Positions 36,450-48,609 of a DNA stretch of 64,000 nt are shown here, piece after piece. The position numbers and the translations under genes were made by a program. Positions within the stretch are counted from its first letter, which is position 1. Every line of letters starts with the position of its first letter. The DNA is taken from NCBI GenBank assembly GCA_009809945.1, contig WTPW01000017.1, forward strand, positions 227,787 to 291,786, written 5' to 3'. The notes under the pieces were generated by a model. It saw only the letters and a program-made list of their open reading frames with translations. It searched no databases and was not told the DNA's origin. This DNA comes from Gigaspora margarita (lineage: Eukaryota; Glomeromycota; Glomeromycetes; Diversisporales; Gigasporaceae).

Positions 36450-37833
36450 ATGTACACATCCAATTTTGTGTAATATATTATCGTAAATAACTTGTGATTC
36501 TGTTGTCAATCTAGATTTCTACCTCTTTAAAGAAATGCTAAAGACTAGAGTGACTATTGCAGGGAGACACTTTATGAATTCACACTAATTACTGTGGTAT
36601 GCAAGGGTCAGAAGGGATACTGTTATTTGGGCAGTATTTTGTAAAAAGGCTTGGGGGATTTGCAATTATGAAAGAGGCCACAATTAATAGTATATGAGGA
36701 TACTAAGAATTGTATCAGTTGTATTTCAGTGAAGACACACTACTTCACTACTATTTTATTCAATAAACCAGAGATTCTTCTCTCTGCTTTGTAGCAAAGG
36801 AAAAACTTTGAGTATTTATACATGTTTGTCCAATATAAATAAATACAATAATAAATAAAGAAATCTATATAATCGATATATTTGATATATGCTAATGCTA
36901 AATTTAATGGCTATAATGAATATATTAAGATAATAAATATATTACATATATTCTAAATATTAGCTATATTAGATATATTAATCATAACTTTCAAAACTGT
37001 TATGTCCCAAATGTCTAGAATGTCAGACATGTCTGTGATTAACTCAAATGTCTAGAATTACTTGAAATGTCTGATATTCTGTGTTACAGGTGGCGCAGTA
37101 TTAGTTGACCAATAAGATTTGGGTGCAGTATGTTTGATTGTAAGGACCAATCATTTGGTTTTAACTAGCTTGGGCTAGAATGGCCCAATCAAGACGATTT
37201 TGGTACCATTCAAAAGCTTGCATCAAGATGGTCATGATAGTGGTAGTTTGATCAAATTCTGCTCACGAGATCAAGAATTATCGCTGGTATATGTTCAGGT
37301 GTTTTTAGAGGTCTAACACTATAATCCAAATAGAACAATTTTGAAACCATTCAATTTGTCTTATCAAGATTAATTAAATGGTACCAAAATCATTCAATTT
37401 GGACAAATAGATTCCAAGTTATACCAAAAATTCTCTTTAACTTCACTACAATACCACATTTACCTTATATATTTTACTGATCTATAACTAATATACTAAA
37501 TTTTTAGCCTATCAGTTTTTTTAATCTTCTAATAAACTTATATTAGTCAATATTATATTGGCCAACTATCTTTATAGATAATTATTAGATAATATAAAAG
37601 TAATACCAATATCTAAATAGCTTGATATTTTTTAGAAAGACAAATAATAAGCTAAAAGCTAATTTATTGACTATAGTTGCATATAAAACTTTTTAAAAAT
37701 TGGTATAATTTGTATATAATTATTTTTATAAATTTTATACTCTAGAGTTTGGTAACTTATAAAGAAATCAAGTTATTAGTTTTTGAATTCCTATTAGAAA
37801 TTAAATTTTAGCCTTTTGCCTACATTATTGTAA
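36450..37833. other. Intergenic DNA with repeat fragments
   Basis: 'aatgtctagaat' / 'gacatgtctg' words cluster at 37008-37080. 37190-37470 is a relative of the foldback at 34147. No gene. Confidence 0.4.
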
Positions 37834-37988
37834 GGGCACTGACAATTATTATTTAATATCCAATACTATTAAGGTTTACTCATCTTTAGATAATATATTT
37901 AGTTAAATTTGATTGGTTAAAATTTTTATATGAGGTAAGTTTCACTTGAACCCACCTCTAATATATTATCTAATAAATGTTAGCACTT
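37834..37988. mobile_element. 155-bp MITE with TAA duplication
   Basis: Left gggcactgacaattattatt and right, reversed aagtgctaacatttattaga, are flanked by TAA (37831-37833, 37989-37991). The terminal differences are nearly all transitions, so it is an old PIF/Harbinger-like copy. Confidence 0.55.
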
Positions 37989-39736
37989 TAAGAAAGTGTA
38001 TGTAAATCACTTTTCATGTGATATGCATTGTAAAATTTTTTTTGATAACTGATTATATAGTAAACACAATACTGATTGGGTAATTACTGTTTTAGAAATA
38101 TTTTTATTATTAATTTTTGTGTAACTCTAGCAAATTTTTGTCCCTAGCAAATTTAACTATATAAGGATGTATATATTTTAAAATAATACAACTCCTAAAG
38201 ATTTACAACTATAAATAAATGGTTTAATCTGTATAATACCCAATTTTGATAAAGATTGGCTGTGATTTTGAAAACTTTTATTAATGGCATATTCGAATTT
38301 TATGAATGAAATCCAATTGTACCATGAAAATCATAAAATAAATGATTGACATACACTCTACCCTTAACCGTCCTAGCTAAAACTAAGCTAAATTAGCAAA
38401 TTTGTAACCTGGATTATACTAAAGTGCACACATATTTGGGAGTTATTAAGGCATTTATATAATGTTATAAAAAGAAGTGCAAACTGATATTGGATTGTAC
38501 AAATATATAATAAGTCTAATATAGCTAAAAATTCTAAAATAAAAAATAGAAACCTACTTAGCAAGTTCTTGAGTATGGAAGTAATACTTAAGGCTTTTTA
38601 TAGTATTGAAACAAGAATTAGATAATACCAAACTAGCAGAATCAAACAATAAAGGGTTTAGAAGAGGTCTCACCAAACTAGAACTAGAGTTGTACTAAAT
38701 AAAAAGAATATATATTAAAGAAGCATATACCATGAAAAAAGAAATCTAAGAAACTTAAAGCTAGACAAATTGAACTTCTAAACTAATTGTTTAGAAGTAG
38801 AAGGAAACTAAAGGAACTAAAAAAAGATTGGAAGCAGTTACCATAGTATTAGCTAAGAACCGTTAAGAGTAAAAGTAATATTAGTAGTTAATAGTATACT
38901 CTGACTACAAGTATACAAGTAAAGCTATAGTACAAGTTATTCTAAAAAAGAGACTGGGGTATTAAGTTGGAGATGCAGAACTCATTGCATTTTCTTGCTA
39001 ATTTTGTAACCAACTTTTTAACCAACTATTCATATTCTAGAGACTAACTAGACTAAATATAGTAAAAAGAGTATTTTGATAAAGTTGAAGTTGTTAAAAT
39101 AAAAACTTTTTTATTTTATTATAAAGAAAATTTTATTTGTTTGTTTAAAATCAATACACAATATTAAACAGATTTTTATAAAAATAGTAATTTAAAAAAC
39201 TGCTTTGAACTGTAATAACTGACTTTATATATTATATTTGTCTGAAGGATATTACAGTAGAGGCATAGACCACATGATGTCTGTGTGTCCACAAATTAAG
39301 GATTTTGATTGGCTAGATCAGGTGTAACATAAAAAAACATTTAAAACAATCCAACTGATGCTTATTGGCTAGATCTAAAAATCCTTCAGACTCTAAAATG
39401 GTTTCTATTTTCCTAGTGTAATTTTAAAATTAAAAGAAGTAGGATATTGTGATAAATTGAAGATATCTTGTAACACAGTTGTTATAGTTGAATAATTTTA
39501 TAACTATTCAATTTGTCTTGATAAGATGAATTGAATAACAGTAAGATCATTAATTCTAATCATTAGATTACAAGATATGACCAAGTATATGCTATACAAA
39601 AAAGTTTAAAAAAAATCTTAGCTAAAGACACAGTTGGCAATATTTGTGGCATACTAATTAGAAATAAATAATTTGACCACCAATTGGTTTGTCTCATTGA
39701 GATGAATTGAGTGATATAAAAATTATATGATTCTGA
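37989..39736. other. Intergenic DNA with a small foldback at 39240-39420
   Basis: 'ctgaaggatattac' and 'gattggctagatc' at 39242-39320 pair with 'ttggctagatctaaaaatcc' and 'ccttcag' at 39365-39390. No gene recognised. Confidence 0.45.
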
Positions 39737-40655
39737 ATATTATCTCTTAATGTGTAGGGTAGGTGCAGGCAAATTTGCCTGCAAAAAGTTATATAATATT
39801 TTTAAAAAATTTTTTTTATAAAATTTTATTTAATTTTGATATAATATTCTTTTAGATTTATATTTTGTTTTTAAATAATAAATCATAATAAATAACTATA
39901 TTTTTTATAAACTTATACATAGTTAAATTAATCTATTTTTATAAAATCAAAGAAAATAATTAAAGTTTTAAGTTTAAAAAATTTTTTTAATATATTTGAT
40001 CCCTAAATTATTATTAAAACTTTTATTTTAAGATTACTAAAAATAAAAAAATTTTCATTTTTCAATAAAAAAGTTTAAAATTGGTCTATAAGTATTATTT
40101 ATATATATTGAAATTATTATTAATATATTAAAAATCTTTAATATTGAATAACTTTTGATCTACTAATCTGTTTTGATGATTTAACTACCAAAATGAATCT
40201 CAGTGTGTCAATTCTAATTAATCCAAAATCATTAAAATTCGATTACAGGATCCTAAGATCGACAAAGATTTGTAATAAAAATAAAACATTATCAATCTTG
40301 GGATTCTGTAATTGCATTTAGCGATCTTAGGTTCATTAGAGTCATCTCATTTAGATGTTTATTTGGTATTTAAATTATCCAAAACAGATCAGTGGATCAA
40401 AAGTTATTCATTGTTAAATATTTTTTAATATTTTTGATATAATGCTATATATAGACAAAAATATAATTTTTAGTTAGTAAAAATTTTTAATATGACAAAT
40501 TTTAAAATTAATACTTTGCCAAATTATTTTATAAATCTAACTGAATTAATTTAAATATGTTTTAGAAGGACCTCTCCTAGCTACTTTTTTAGCAATTGTG
40601 CAAAAAATAAATTTTGTAGGCAAATTTGCCTGCATAATATATTAAGAGATAATAT
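39737..40655. mobile_element. ~920-bp foldback element with perfect 18-bp subterminal palindromes
   Basis: Ends atattatctcttaat and attaagagataatat are complementary. Just inside each end the 18-base palindrome gcaggcaaatttgcctgc (39765) recurs, with one change, at 40618. An inner foldback (40140-40420) uses 'aacttttgatct' and 'acaggatcctaagatcg'. The TSD was not identified. Non-coding. Confidence 0.68.
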
Positions 40656-41519
40656 GAAATAACCAAATTCATTACAATTAAAATATCCCTTTTATTTTAT
40701 GTTACTTAAGGTTGGATATTAATAGTTAATATGGGCTATCAAACTGTAAAAGATGTACCCTGTATATTCCAATTAAATCAATAAAATCTGGCTGCTAGCA
40801 GCCGTAAATAAAAAAATAATTATAAAAAATACATATTATAGTAATTTTGTCACCCATGTTTGTTATTGCATGATGCTTATCATCCATATTTATATTATAT
40901 TGCCCTACACAAATTAAAGGAGTTTAAAAAAAATAAATAGTATAATTTATGATCAATGACCACTGTACTATAATACCAATATAGCATGATAAATCTGAGA
41001 TACATTACATTGGTACATTGATAATTTTTTTGATTATTCAGAAAATGTCATTTCACAGATCAAAAAAATTATCATTGCACTATGATATTATCTCATATTA
41101 TTATACTATATTATATAAGTTTTATGTTTTGTATAAGAATCATCTATAATGATAATTATAGCCCAACCTGTAGACCAAGACTGTAAAATGCATTGCTTAT
41201 AATACTATTTTGAGCAAATTTTAGTACTTTTAGCAGAATTTCAGTTTTATTTAAAGTTAAAAAAATTTCTGATAGCAATATACCAATTGATAGCTTGTAT
41301 AAAAAAGAGTAATTAAGATATTAAGTAGATTTTTTTTACCTCTCTTCACTATTCTGAAAGTCCTCAGATACTTTTAGTATCTGTTACATTTCTTAAAGGC
41401 CAGAACTATTAATGTGTGAAAATCAATGGACAGCTAGAAGGCCTCTGATTCGTTACTATACTCAAGAGATATCTTATACTCTATTAAGTCTATTATAAGA
41501 AAACTTAAGTACCTGAAAC
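40656..41519. other. Intergenic DNA, no gene seen
   Basis: A small inverted repeat, 'gataatttttttgat' / 'atcaaaaaaattatc', lies at 41020-41075. Nothing else supported. Confidence 0.4.
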
Positions 41520-41870
41520 CAGTATTGTCATGGGACATGAACACAGACAGCGGATGGTCTGGGACGGGACATCCAGGACATGTCCGCCTAGAATTTTTTT
41601 TGTCCTGGGCATTTGGCTAATCAACACATGACCATCAACCAATGAAATCCTTTTTGTAGCCCAAACCAAGGGTCTGTATAATTCCGCAATTTGATTGGTT
41701 TACCCGGCGGACATGTCCCGGACATAATAGAGACAAAGTTAAAAATCAGTAGAACATTGTCCGCATACAATATCATGCCGGGACATTATTGCAGACATGT
41801 CCTGGATGTCACATCCTGGACTGTCTGTGTTCCTGTAAAATTGGCAGGACAATGTCTGTGTACAACACTG
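41520..41870. mobile_element. 351-bp hAT-like MITE with ggacatgtcc core words
   Basis: Ends cagtattgtcatgggac and 'gtctgtgtacaacactg' are flanked by 8-mers cctgaaac (41512-41519) and cctgacac (41871-41878), 7 of 8 identical. Arms pair through 'atccaggacatgtcc' with 'ggacatgtcctggat' (one base apart). Termini and core words resemble the larger element at 8306, suggesting one family. Its only open frame (41691-41888) runs through the arm and is not called. Confidence 0.8.
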
Positions 41871-42214
41871 CCTGACACTGTAGTATAAGGCCTACTATCT
41901 TTATATGGTCTGCAGTTCCCTAACTTCATAATCTACCACTTGGATCTTCCTTTTGCATATTTAATTTACTTAATCCTATTAATCTTAAACTGGCCTTCTT
42001 GATATTAATGTTATTTGTTGATGGATTATACCTTATCTGGTTATTTCTAACTCTAAGACTATGCTAATAACTGCTTTCTTTTGTATGAATCTTTTAAATG
42101 AAATATTCTAAAATTATTTCCAATTATGGTCCTGGCAGAGTTGTTTTTGCTCTTTGAACTCAAACTTGTAACCTTGTGAATGTGACCTGGAAGCACTACC
42201 ACTGCACTATCAAC

Positions 42215-42909
42215 TAGGGGTCTTAATGGGTCAGGTTGGGTCAGGTTTGGGCCTGACCCGGGTCAGACCCACTTGGGTCAAAACCCAACCCGGGTCTGAC
42301 CCGCCTCATGTCAAACCCGACCCGGGTCTGACCCGCCTCATGTCAAACCCGACCCGGGTCTGACCCGCCTCATGTCAAACCCGACCCGGGTCTGACCCAA
42401 CCCCACCCAACCCGGGTTGGACCCGGGTCGATAATAGTTGCTACATAGTAAAGTCTAAATTTTACTATTTAAATCGATAATGTCCGCTTAAGTAAACTTG
42501 TTTGGAAGAACAAAATGCATATGCACTGAAATTTCATCCAAATCGGAGAAATTTTTATTATTTGACTTTTAATTTTTATGTTCAACGATAAAATTATAAT
42601 CTTTTTAAAAAATATGTTCGTCGAACGTAAAAATTAAAAGTCAAATAATGAAAAGTTCTCCAATTTGGATAAAAATTTCAGTGTATATGTATTTTGCTCT
42701 TCCAAACAAGTTTACTTAAGCAGATGTTATCGATTTACATAGTAAAATTTTGACTTTACTATGTAGCGACTACTTGCGATCATTGAATAAAATCTGATCC
42801 GGGTCTGACCCGACCCGCGTTTTTTCTGACCCGGGTCTGACCCGACCCACTTTTTTTCTGACCCGACCCGACCCGGGTTGGGTCAGACCCGACCCAGCTA
42901 AGACCCCTA
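42215..42909. mobile_element. 695-bp hAT-like foldback element, perfect 8-bp TSD
   Basis: Ends taggggtctta and 'taagacccct a' are flanked by ctatcaac on both sides (42207-42214, 42910-42917), exact. The outer parts consist of gggtcaga/tctgaccc words. The inner arms pair through 'gcttaagtaaacttgtttgg', 'atttgacttttaatttttat' and complements, around about 42597. GC content of the outer parts is far above the surroundings. A decayed relative lies at 12350. Confidence 0.88.
42282..42398. repeat. 32-bp minisatellite, ~3.6 copies, inside the hAT element
   Basis: Units start at 42282, 42314, 42346 and (partial) 42378. Each holds 'acccgggtctgacccgcctc' followed by 'atgtca'. Units are nearly identical with no spacer, so this is a tandem repeat and not a CRISPR array. 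It extends only one arm of the element. Confidence 0.9.
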
Positions 42910-42945
42910 CTATCAACCCATAATTCATGTTAATAGATTAAATGC

Positions 42946-44067
42946 AGTAGATACATCAAAATAACAGAGCTCTCTGGCATGACAAATTTTTTTATGAACT
43001 TGCTTCATTAAGTTAGTTACAATATAGAATAAATAGAGTAAATATAGATGAATTATAGATTTAGAGTATAGCTTTCCTTTTTTCCAGAATTATTATATAA
43101 AATAACAATTCTTGCATATGATCAAGTATTCTTTTTCTATTCTGGTCCCTCAGTTGTGTAAAGTACAAACCTGATTATAAAGATTTTTATATTACTTCAG
43201 GATTTATTGTCTAATCAGCTAGTAATCGGACAAGTTCATCATTATTAGATACAGATAAATGTAAATAATATCATGCAGTAGTTGCTGCTAAGTGGCCCAA
43301 ATTAAATAATGATTTTGAGCATTGTGTCCACTGGTTAAAAACTCAATGAATTTGCAGAATTGGGCACATGATTAAGTATAAACTGTAAGTTTATTTCAAA
43401 CAGGTAAGTATCCTTAAAATCAAATTTTTTAGGATTTTTCATTTGAAGATTTAGAGTAGCCTATCATCCAGTATTCCTGTTTCGCCGACTATTTGAATTT
43501 TTGTTTCACGTTGACTATTTTTTGGTTTACTAAATTGCTATGGGTACAATGTCACAACTTTCAAAAATAATTTTATCTCCTTTGACTAGATAAGTGCAGG
43601 TTAAACGCATTGTAGTTTTTGAATATTATTGATATTAATCAAGCCATGTTAAAGCATCTTCTTTTGTATTAATATTTGTGAGTAAATCAACTATGATCTG
43701 GTCGTTTTTCACATTTTCCACAGTAATTATTTGTTGTAGTTTATAAGTTGATATTCATAGTTTAATAAAAGTATTTTGACGAAGTGGAATAGGTAAAGTT
43801 GTTCTCTCACTTGAGCAGTTTTGCATCGTTATGAGAAAAATACGGGGGATTTTTTTTTTACAGTTTTATTTTTATTTAATTACGTATCGTACAAATCATC
43901 ATTTCGATTTACAATCTGATCGGAATCGAGTACTGATTATCAGCCACCATGACGTACTAACTTGGTACACATTATCCGAGAGTTAACATATATAACTAAA
44001 TTACATATTAGCACATAAAAACAAAAATATAACTTGCTATATAAAACTTGTACAATTTAAATTTTGA
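42946..44067. other. Intergenic DNA downstream of the first Sel1 gene
   Basis: No gene seen. The last ~80 bases before the stop codon resemble the region 46970-47031 downstream of the second Sel1 copy, so the duplication includes the 3' flank. Confidence 0.45.
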
Positions 44068-44808
44068 CTATTGATCTTTGTTTAATTCAATCTCTGCAGC
44101 TTTTTTATAATAAATAAATGCTTTATATTCATCTTTTTCAACTCCAATTCCATTAAGATAACAATATCCAACGTTTTTTGCTCCACCAGAGTTACCCACC
44201 TCTGCAGATTTTTGATAATAAATGAATGCCTTGTGTGCATTCTTTTCAACACCAATTCCGTAATAATAATAATTTCCAACATTATATGTTCCCCAACCAT
44301 CTCCCATCTCGGCAGATTTTTGGTAATAAATAAATGCTATATTTTTATCTATTTCAACACCAATTCCATAATCATAACAATATCCAACGTTATTTGTTCC
44401 AACAGAGTTACCCATCTCCGCAGATTTTTGATAATAAATGAATGCCTTGTATTCATCCTTTTCAACCCCAACTCCATAATGATAACAATGTCCAACATTA
44501 TATGTTCCCCTATCATCTCCCATCTCAGCAGAATTTTGATAATAAAGAAATGCCTTATATTTATCTATTTCAACCCATTTACCATAATAATAACAGCTTG
44601 CAATAATGAGTTGAACCGTAGGATTGATTTGATTATTTAAACAAAATTTGAAAATATGGGCAGGATTTTGTTTCTTCTCTATTAGAAATTGTTCTAATAT
44701 ATCAAGAATTGGACGGGAATGTTTGCCTTTCAATTTTTCTTTTTTATATAAATTGCATATTTCTTTAACAATATCATTAAGAAAATCTTGTGAAAAGTCT
44801 TGTAACAT
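44068..44808 (-). CDS. Sel1-repeat protein, five repeats, damaged 5' end
   Basis: 246 codons from ATG 44808. After a helical leader (QDFSQDFLNDIVKEI...) come five Sel1-like repeats of 36 residues from about residue 62, each with xGxCYxxGxGVExDxxKAFxYYQKSAExG. Such repeats form TPR-like solenoids that scaffold protein complexes; in these fungi many are kinase-linked or stand alone. An in-frame ATG further up (44913) is followed after nine codons by TAA (44886-44884). Beyond that stop the leader continues in frame (FAQIDNDVTHLN) and matches the paralogue, so the original start was probably 44913 and the N-terminus has been cut by a nonsense change. The shorter product may still be made. Duplicate at 47032, with one repeat fewer. 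Confidence 0.8.
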   Translation of the reverse strand: MLQDFSQDFLNDIVKEICNLYKKEKLKGKHSRPILDILEQFLIEKKQNPAHIFKFCLNNQINPTVQLIIASCYYYGKWVEIDKYKAFLYYQNSAEMGDDRGTYNVGHCYHYGVGVEKDEYKAFIYYQKSAEMGNSVGTNNVGYCYDYGIGVEIDKNIAFIYYQKSAEMGDGWGTYNVGNYYYYGIGVEKNAHKAFIYYQKSAEVGNSGGAKNVGYCYLNGIGVEKDEYKAFIYYKKAAEIELNKDQ

Positions 44809-44913
44809 GTTATCATCTGGATTTAAGTGGGTAACATCATTATCTATTTGAGCAAAATTTGATAGACCGTCAACTTTTTCTGATTACTTTACAAAAATGT
44901 TATTAATTGACAT

Positions 44914-46188
44914 TTTGTCACAGATAAATTGCGAGTACATATGGAGGCATCAAATTTATTTAATTATTAGTGTGTATTACATTATACGACATTCGGCTTA
45001 TCAATATTCCATTTGCGTTCAGCTACACGGAAAATGTTACGAGTCATCATAGTATGTACATACGTACATTGTGAAAAGAGAATTTACCTCAAACAGCGGC
45101 AAAAGTGAACGATAAAGATTTTAAAATTTTTTAAATTTCCTTAAATTAGTAAAATTTCGAAATTTAAATTTTACAAACTTGTTCTATATGTAATATCATG
45201 TACGTAACAAAACGCTATTTACTTTCAGTAAAAAGTGGTTCAGTTGAGAACTTGACTAGAGTTCAATAACTCTTTGCCTCATTAATTACCCCTGAGAAGA
45301 GAAAATAGTTTATATTTAGAAAATATTGAGCTCTAATTTAATACCCTATTTACTCGATCAAATCTAACCACGCTTCGATTGCAGGCTGCCGTATTAGGGT
45401 TTAGGTTAGATAATGTTTAGTGTGTAGTTTTAAATAGTATTAGTGCTGTTAGTACTCATTGAGCCCATATTTTCTGATTTCAGAGCAGTTCCTTCTTTTA
45501 CAACGTATTTATATGGTAACTGCGACTTACAGCTACAGATGTAGAAAAAAAAAGATAGATTCATTTATAACACACAAAAAAAAAAACCTCTAGCGCTAAA
45601 GGTTAACGTAATAAGATAAAACCTGGAACGTAGACAGTTTAAGGGCATGATTGCAGTGAGTTCATTAAGGTATATATTGACTTTTTTTTTTCTCGGTAGA
45701 TTAATATAGCAAACCTCACCCAGCAACTGCCTGACAATAAGTCTATGTCTTATCAGACTTCTCTTAATAAAGCATCAAACTGCATCAAAATATCAAATGA
45801 TAGACAAAAACTCAAATCTAAGTCCCTCATAATTTCGCTATTAAAGATGGCAATAAACTTCAAGGTTTTTACATTGAACTATGTATTTGATAGAAGAATT
45901 ATTAAATCCATTGAGTCTCTAAATACTAGAGCATTTAAGCATATTTGTCTATTTGAAATATACGAGATAGGTCTATAATCGTTAAAAAAAGTGAAATGAA
46001 ATTAAGATTAAAATCGATTTCTGATTTTGATCTATCTAGTCATTGAGCTTATTAGTGACAATTGGTTTTATCACATCTGGATTGAAAAAATTGCTCGGCT
46101 TGCACAAATTGTTCAATTATTATTGTATAATTGTAAAATGTAACGGTATGGCTCAAAAGCTTACCAATGAATTAAAATGTACATATAT
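44914..46188. other. Upstream region of the first Sel1 gene
   Basis: 'gaggcatcaaatttatt' (44943) recurs as 'agggcatcaaatttatt' (47804), upstream of the second gene, so the duplicated unit includes the 5' flank. A frame at 45745-45978 shows no domain and is not called. Confidence 0.45.
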
Positions 46189-46958
46189 TGTAGGTGGATT
46201 AAGGATTCAAGAATTATGAATTAACTTAGGCAGATTTCAAATCTCAAAATGGATTAAGTGAAAATAGGATTTTTAAAAAATTGTAAACAATATAGATTTT
46301 AATAATAAGTAAAGAGCATGTAATTTTATAGTCAAAAGCAGTGAATTATCCCTATGTTATCTATTTTTTATGGCATTTTCATTTAATATTATTGTGTACA
46401 ATATCAACAATTACAATGGTTATTCTTGCATTCATTTTTATAACTATATTTTGTCTGGTTGTAGTAACAACAGTTTTTCGTATACTAATATTTTGTCTTT
46501 TTTCACCCTAAAAATATTAATAACATTATCTGTCATTGTAAATTTATAATTAAAAAAGATTGCATCTAATGAGATTTTACTTCATGTTTTAAAACACTCA
46601 TATGAGCTTTACTTAAATTATCATGAAGACTATTAAAAAGGTACATGGTAGTATTAATTTTTACCCATTTTCATTTTTTAACAGCAGCGATAATTTGGGT
46701 AATATGGTGCAATATCGCAATAATAATCAAATTGTGAAATAAAAATTTTACGACGTCTAGTAAATGAACTTTTTTTCAATTAATTTATTAAATTGTTAGT
46801 TAAAAACTTGTGAAATACGGTACAATGTTTTTAACATACTTGATTTATGATTACTAATTTAGATGTTATTTAAAGATTCGAAATTGACTTAAATTGTTTC
46901 TGGGATCGAAATCTATTTAAGTTAATTCCGAATCCACAAAATTCTTAATTTACCTACA
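46189..46958. mobile_element. 770-bp foldback element with perfect 8-bp TSD between Sel1 copies
   Basis: Ends tgtaggtggattaag and 'cttaatttacctaca' are flanked by acatatat at 46181-46188 and 46959-46966, exact. The arms continue inward through 'gaattaacttaggcagattt' and its near complement 'aaatctatttaagttaattc'. It lies directly 3' of the second Sel1 gene. hAT-like by TSD length, but the termini are not the usual YARNG. Non-coding. Confidence 0.78.
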
Positions 46959-47031
46959 ACATATATAAATAAATTACATAATAAAAAGAATATAACTTGC
47001 CATATAAAACTTATATATATTTAAAAGTTGA

Positions 47032-47682
47032 CTATTTATCTTTGTTTAATTCTATCTCAGCAGATTTTTTATAATAAATAAATGCTTTATATTCATCTTT
47101 TTCAACTCCAATTCCATTAAGATAACAATATCCAACGTTCTTTGCTCCGATTTCATTCCCCATTTCTGCAGACTTTTGAAAATAAATGAATGCTTTATTC
47201 TCATCCATTTCAATTCCAATTCCATTTTCATAACAACATCCAACGTTATTAAAACCACCAGAGTTACCCATCTCAGCAGATTTTTGATAATAAATGAATG
47301 CATTATATTCATCAAATTCAACTCCAATTCCATATTCATAACAATATCCAACCATATACGTTGCCCTGTCATTCCCCATCTCAGCAGATTTTTGATAATA
47401 AATAAATGCTTTATATTGATCCATTTCAACCCATTTACCATAATAATAACAACTTGCAATAATGAGTTGAACCGTTGGATTGATTTGATTATTTAAACAA
47501 AAATTGATAATATCTTCAGGACTTTGTTTCTTCTCTATTAGAAAATGTTCTATTGTATCAAGAGTTGATAAGGAATATTTGCCTTTCAATTTTTCTTCAT
47601 TATATATATTGCACATTTCTTTAACAATTTCATTAAGAAAATCCTGTGAAAAATCCTGCAGTTCGTTATCTAATAAGTTCAT
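47032..47682 (-). CDS. Sel1-repeat protein, four repeats, damaged 5' end
   Basis: 216 codons from ATG 47682 (MNLLDNELQDFSQDFLNEIV...). The same frame is open a further 24 codons upstream but holds no ATG there. Four 36-residue Sel1-like repeats follow the leader, against five in the paralogue at 44068; the last repeat and C-terminus (NVGYCYLNGIGVEKDEYKAF) are identical in both. Comparison with the paralogue shows that the ancestral ATG position now reads ATA and that a small indel shifts the first ~15 codons, so the original start is lost. A protein starting at 47682 would still have all repeats. A scaffold role is inferred from the family only. Confidence 0.78.
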   Translation of the reverse strand: MNLLDNELQDFSQDFLNEIVKEMCNIYNEEKLKGKYSLSTLDTIEHFLIEKKQSPEDIINFCLNNQINPTVQLIIASCYYYGKWVEMDQYKAFIYYQKSAEMGNDRATYMVGYCYEYGIGVEFDEYNAFIYYQKSAEMGNSGGFNNVGCCYENGIGIEMDENKAFIYFQKSAEMGNEIGAKNVGYCYLNGIGVEKDEYKAFIYYKKSAEIELNKDK

Positions 47683-47869
47683 TTGGGTAACATTATTATT
47701 TATTTGAGTAAAATCTGATGAATTGTTAAATTTTTTTCGGATTGCTTTACACAAAGGTTATCGTAATTTGATATTTTATCGCAGGAAAAATGCGTTTACA
47801 ATAGAGGGCATCAAATTTATTAAATTTTTGAAGGCATGTATTACGTTCCACAACATTCATTTTTTACGT

Positions 47870-48127
47870 TGTGTTGTAAGCCGAATGATTTTTTTTCGGT
47901 TGGCTAAGCCAGCCGACTAAACCATTCTGGCTAACAACTGATCAACTATCTGATTAATGACCTATTTCGGGTTATTTTATATTCATTCATTTTCCTTTTC
48001 GGAATTTATCAGAAATTGATTATTCATAAATCATGTGACCTTTAACTGTATTAGCCAGCCGACCACAATTTATTGGCTGGTTTAACCAGCTAAGCCAGCT
48101 TAGCTGCAGCTGCCTTAGTCAGCCTAA
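47870..48127. repeat. Cluster of inverted ggctaagccagcc motifs
   Basis: 'ttggctaagccagccgac', 'ttagccagccgacc', 'tggctggtttaaccagctaa' and 'gccagcttagctgcagctgc' occur in both orientations within 260 bases, GC-rich against the surroundings. Likely a foldback element whose limits could not be set. Confidence 0.55.
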
Positions 48128-48609
48128 TGTTGTTAGCCGAAATACCATATATTTAGGTCGAAATATATTTCGACATGACATTATTTTTTTGCCGAAATTC
48201 TAAATTTGACTAAATACCTAAATAGTTGACTAAATAAATAATATATGACCAAATGTCTAAACTATAAAATAAAATTAAAATGAAAATTGTATAAATTCTA
48301 TTGCACTACGTATATATAATAACTTTTATTTAAATATTAATAAACTATATTTATAATCTAAGTTTAATAACTCGAATGTTTAATAAAGGAATGGAATAAT
48401 TTAAATAAAGAATTAATCTATATTTCACATACGTATATATTCATAAATATATGTGAGTTATAGCATATATCAAATAGACTGATTCAAGCTTTGAAGCAAT
48501 ACAATACAACAGATTCAAAAACTGCTTGATAGAGACAAGTAACCATTTTTAGCGTGAAATCCACACAATAAACAAGTTCGAATACTTGCTAATCAATAAG
48601 TCTATATAT

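Larger units (their letters stand above)
42130..42945 (-). mobile_element. tRNA-like SINE fragment split by a hAT insertion
   Basis: On the minus strand, joining across the insertion at 42215-42909, a tRNA-like region is read: 'ttgatagtgcagtggtagtg' (A-box-like) followed by 'acaagtttgagttcaaag' (B-box-like) about 40 bases on. The match to the A and B boxes is moderate, and no cloverleaf can be drawn with confidence. It is therefore called a SINE or tRNA-derived relic rather than a tRNA gene. Confidence 0.45.

Noticed and set aside
42282-42398. CRISPR-like series of direct repeats
   Set aside because: Units are contiguous with no spacers, lie in a transposon arm, and the genome is eukaryotic; it is a minisatellite.
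44212-44851. Plus-strand frames opposite the Sel1 gene
   Set aside because: They are antisense shadows of a repeated coding region; the minus-strand Sel1 pattern is unambiguous.
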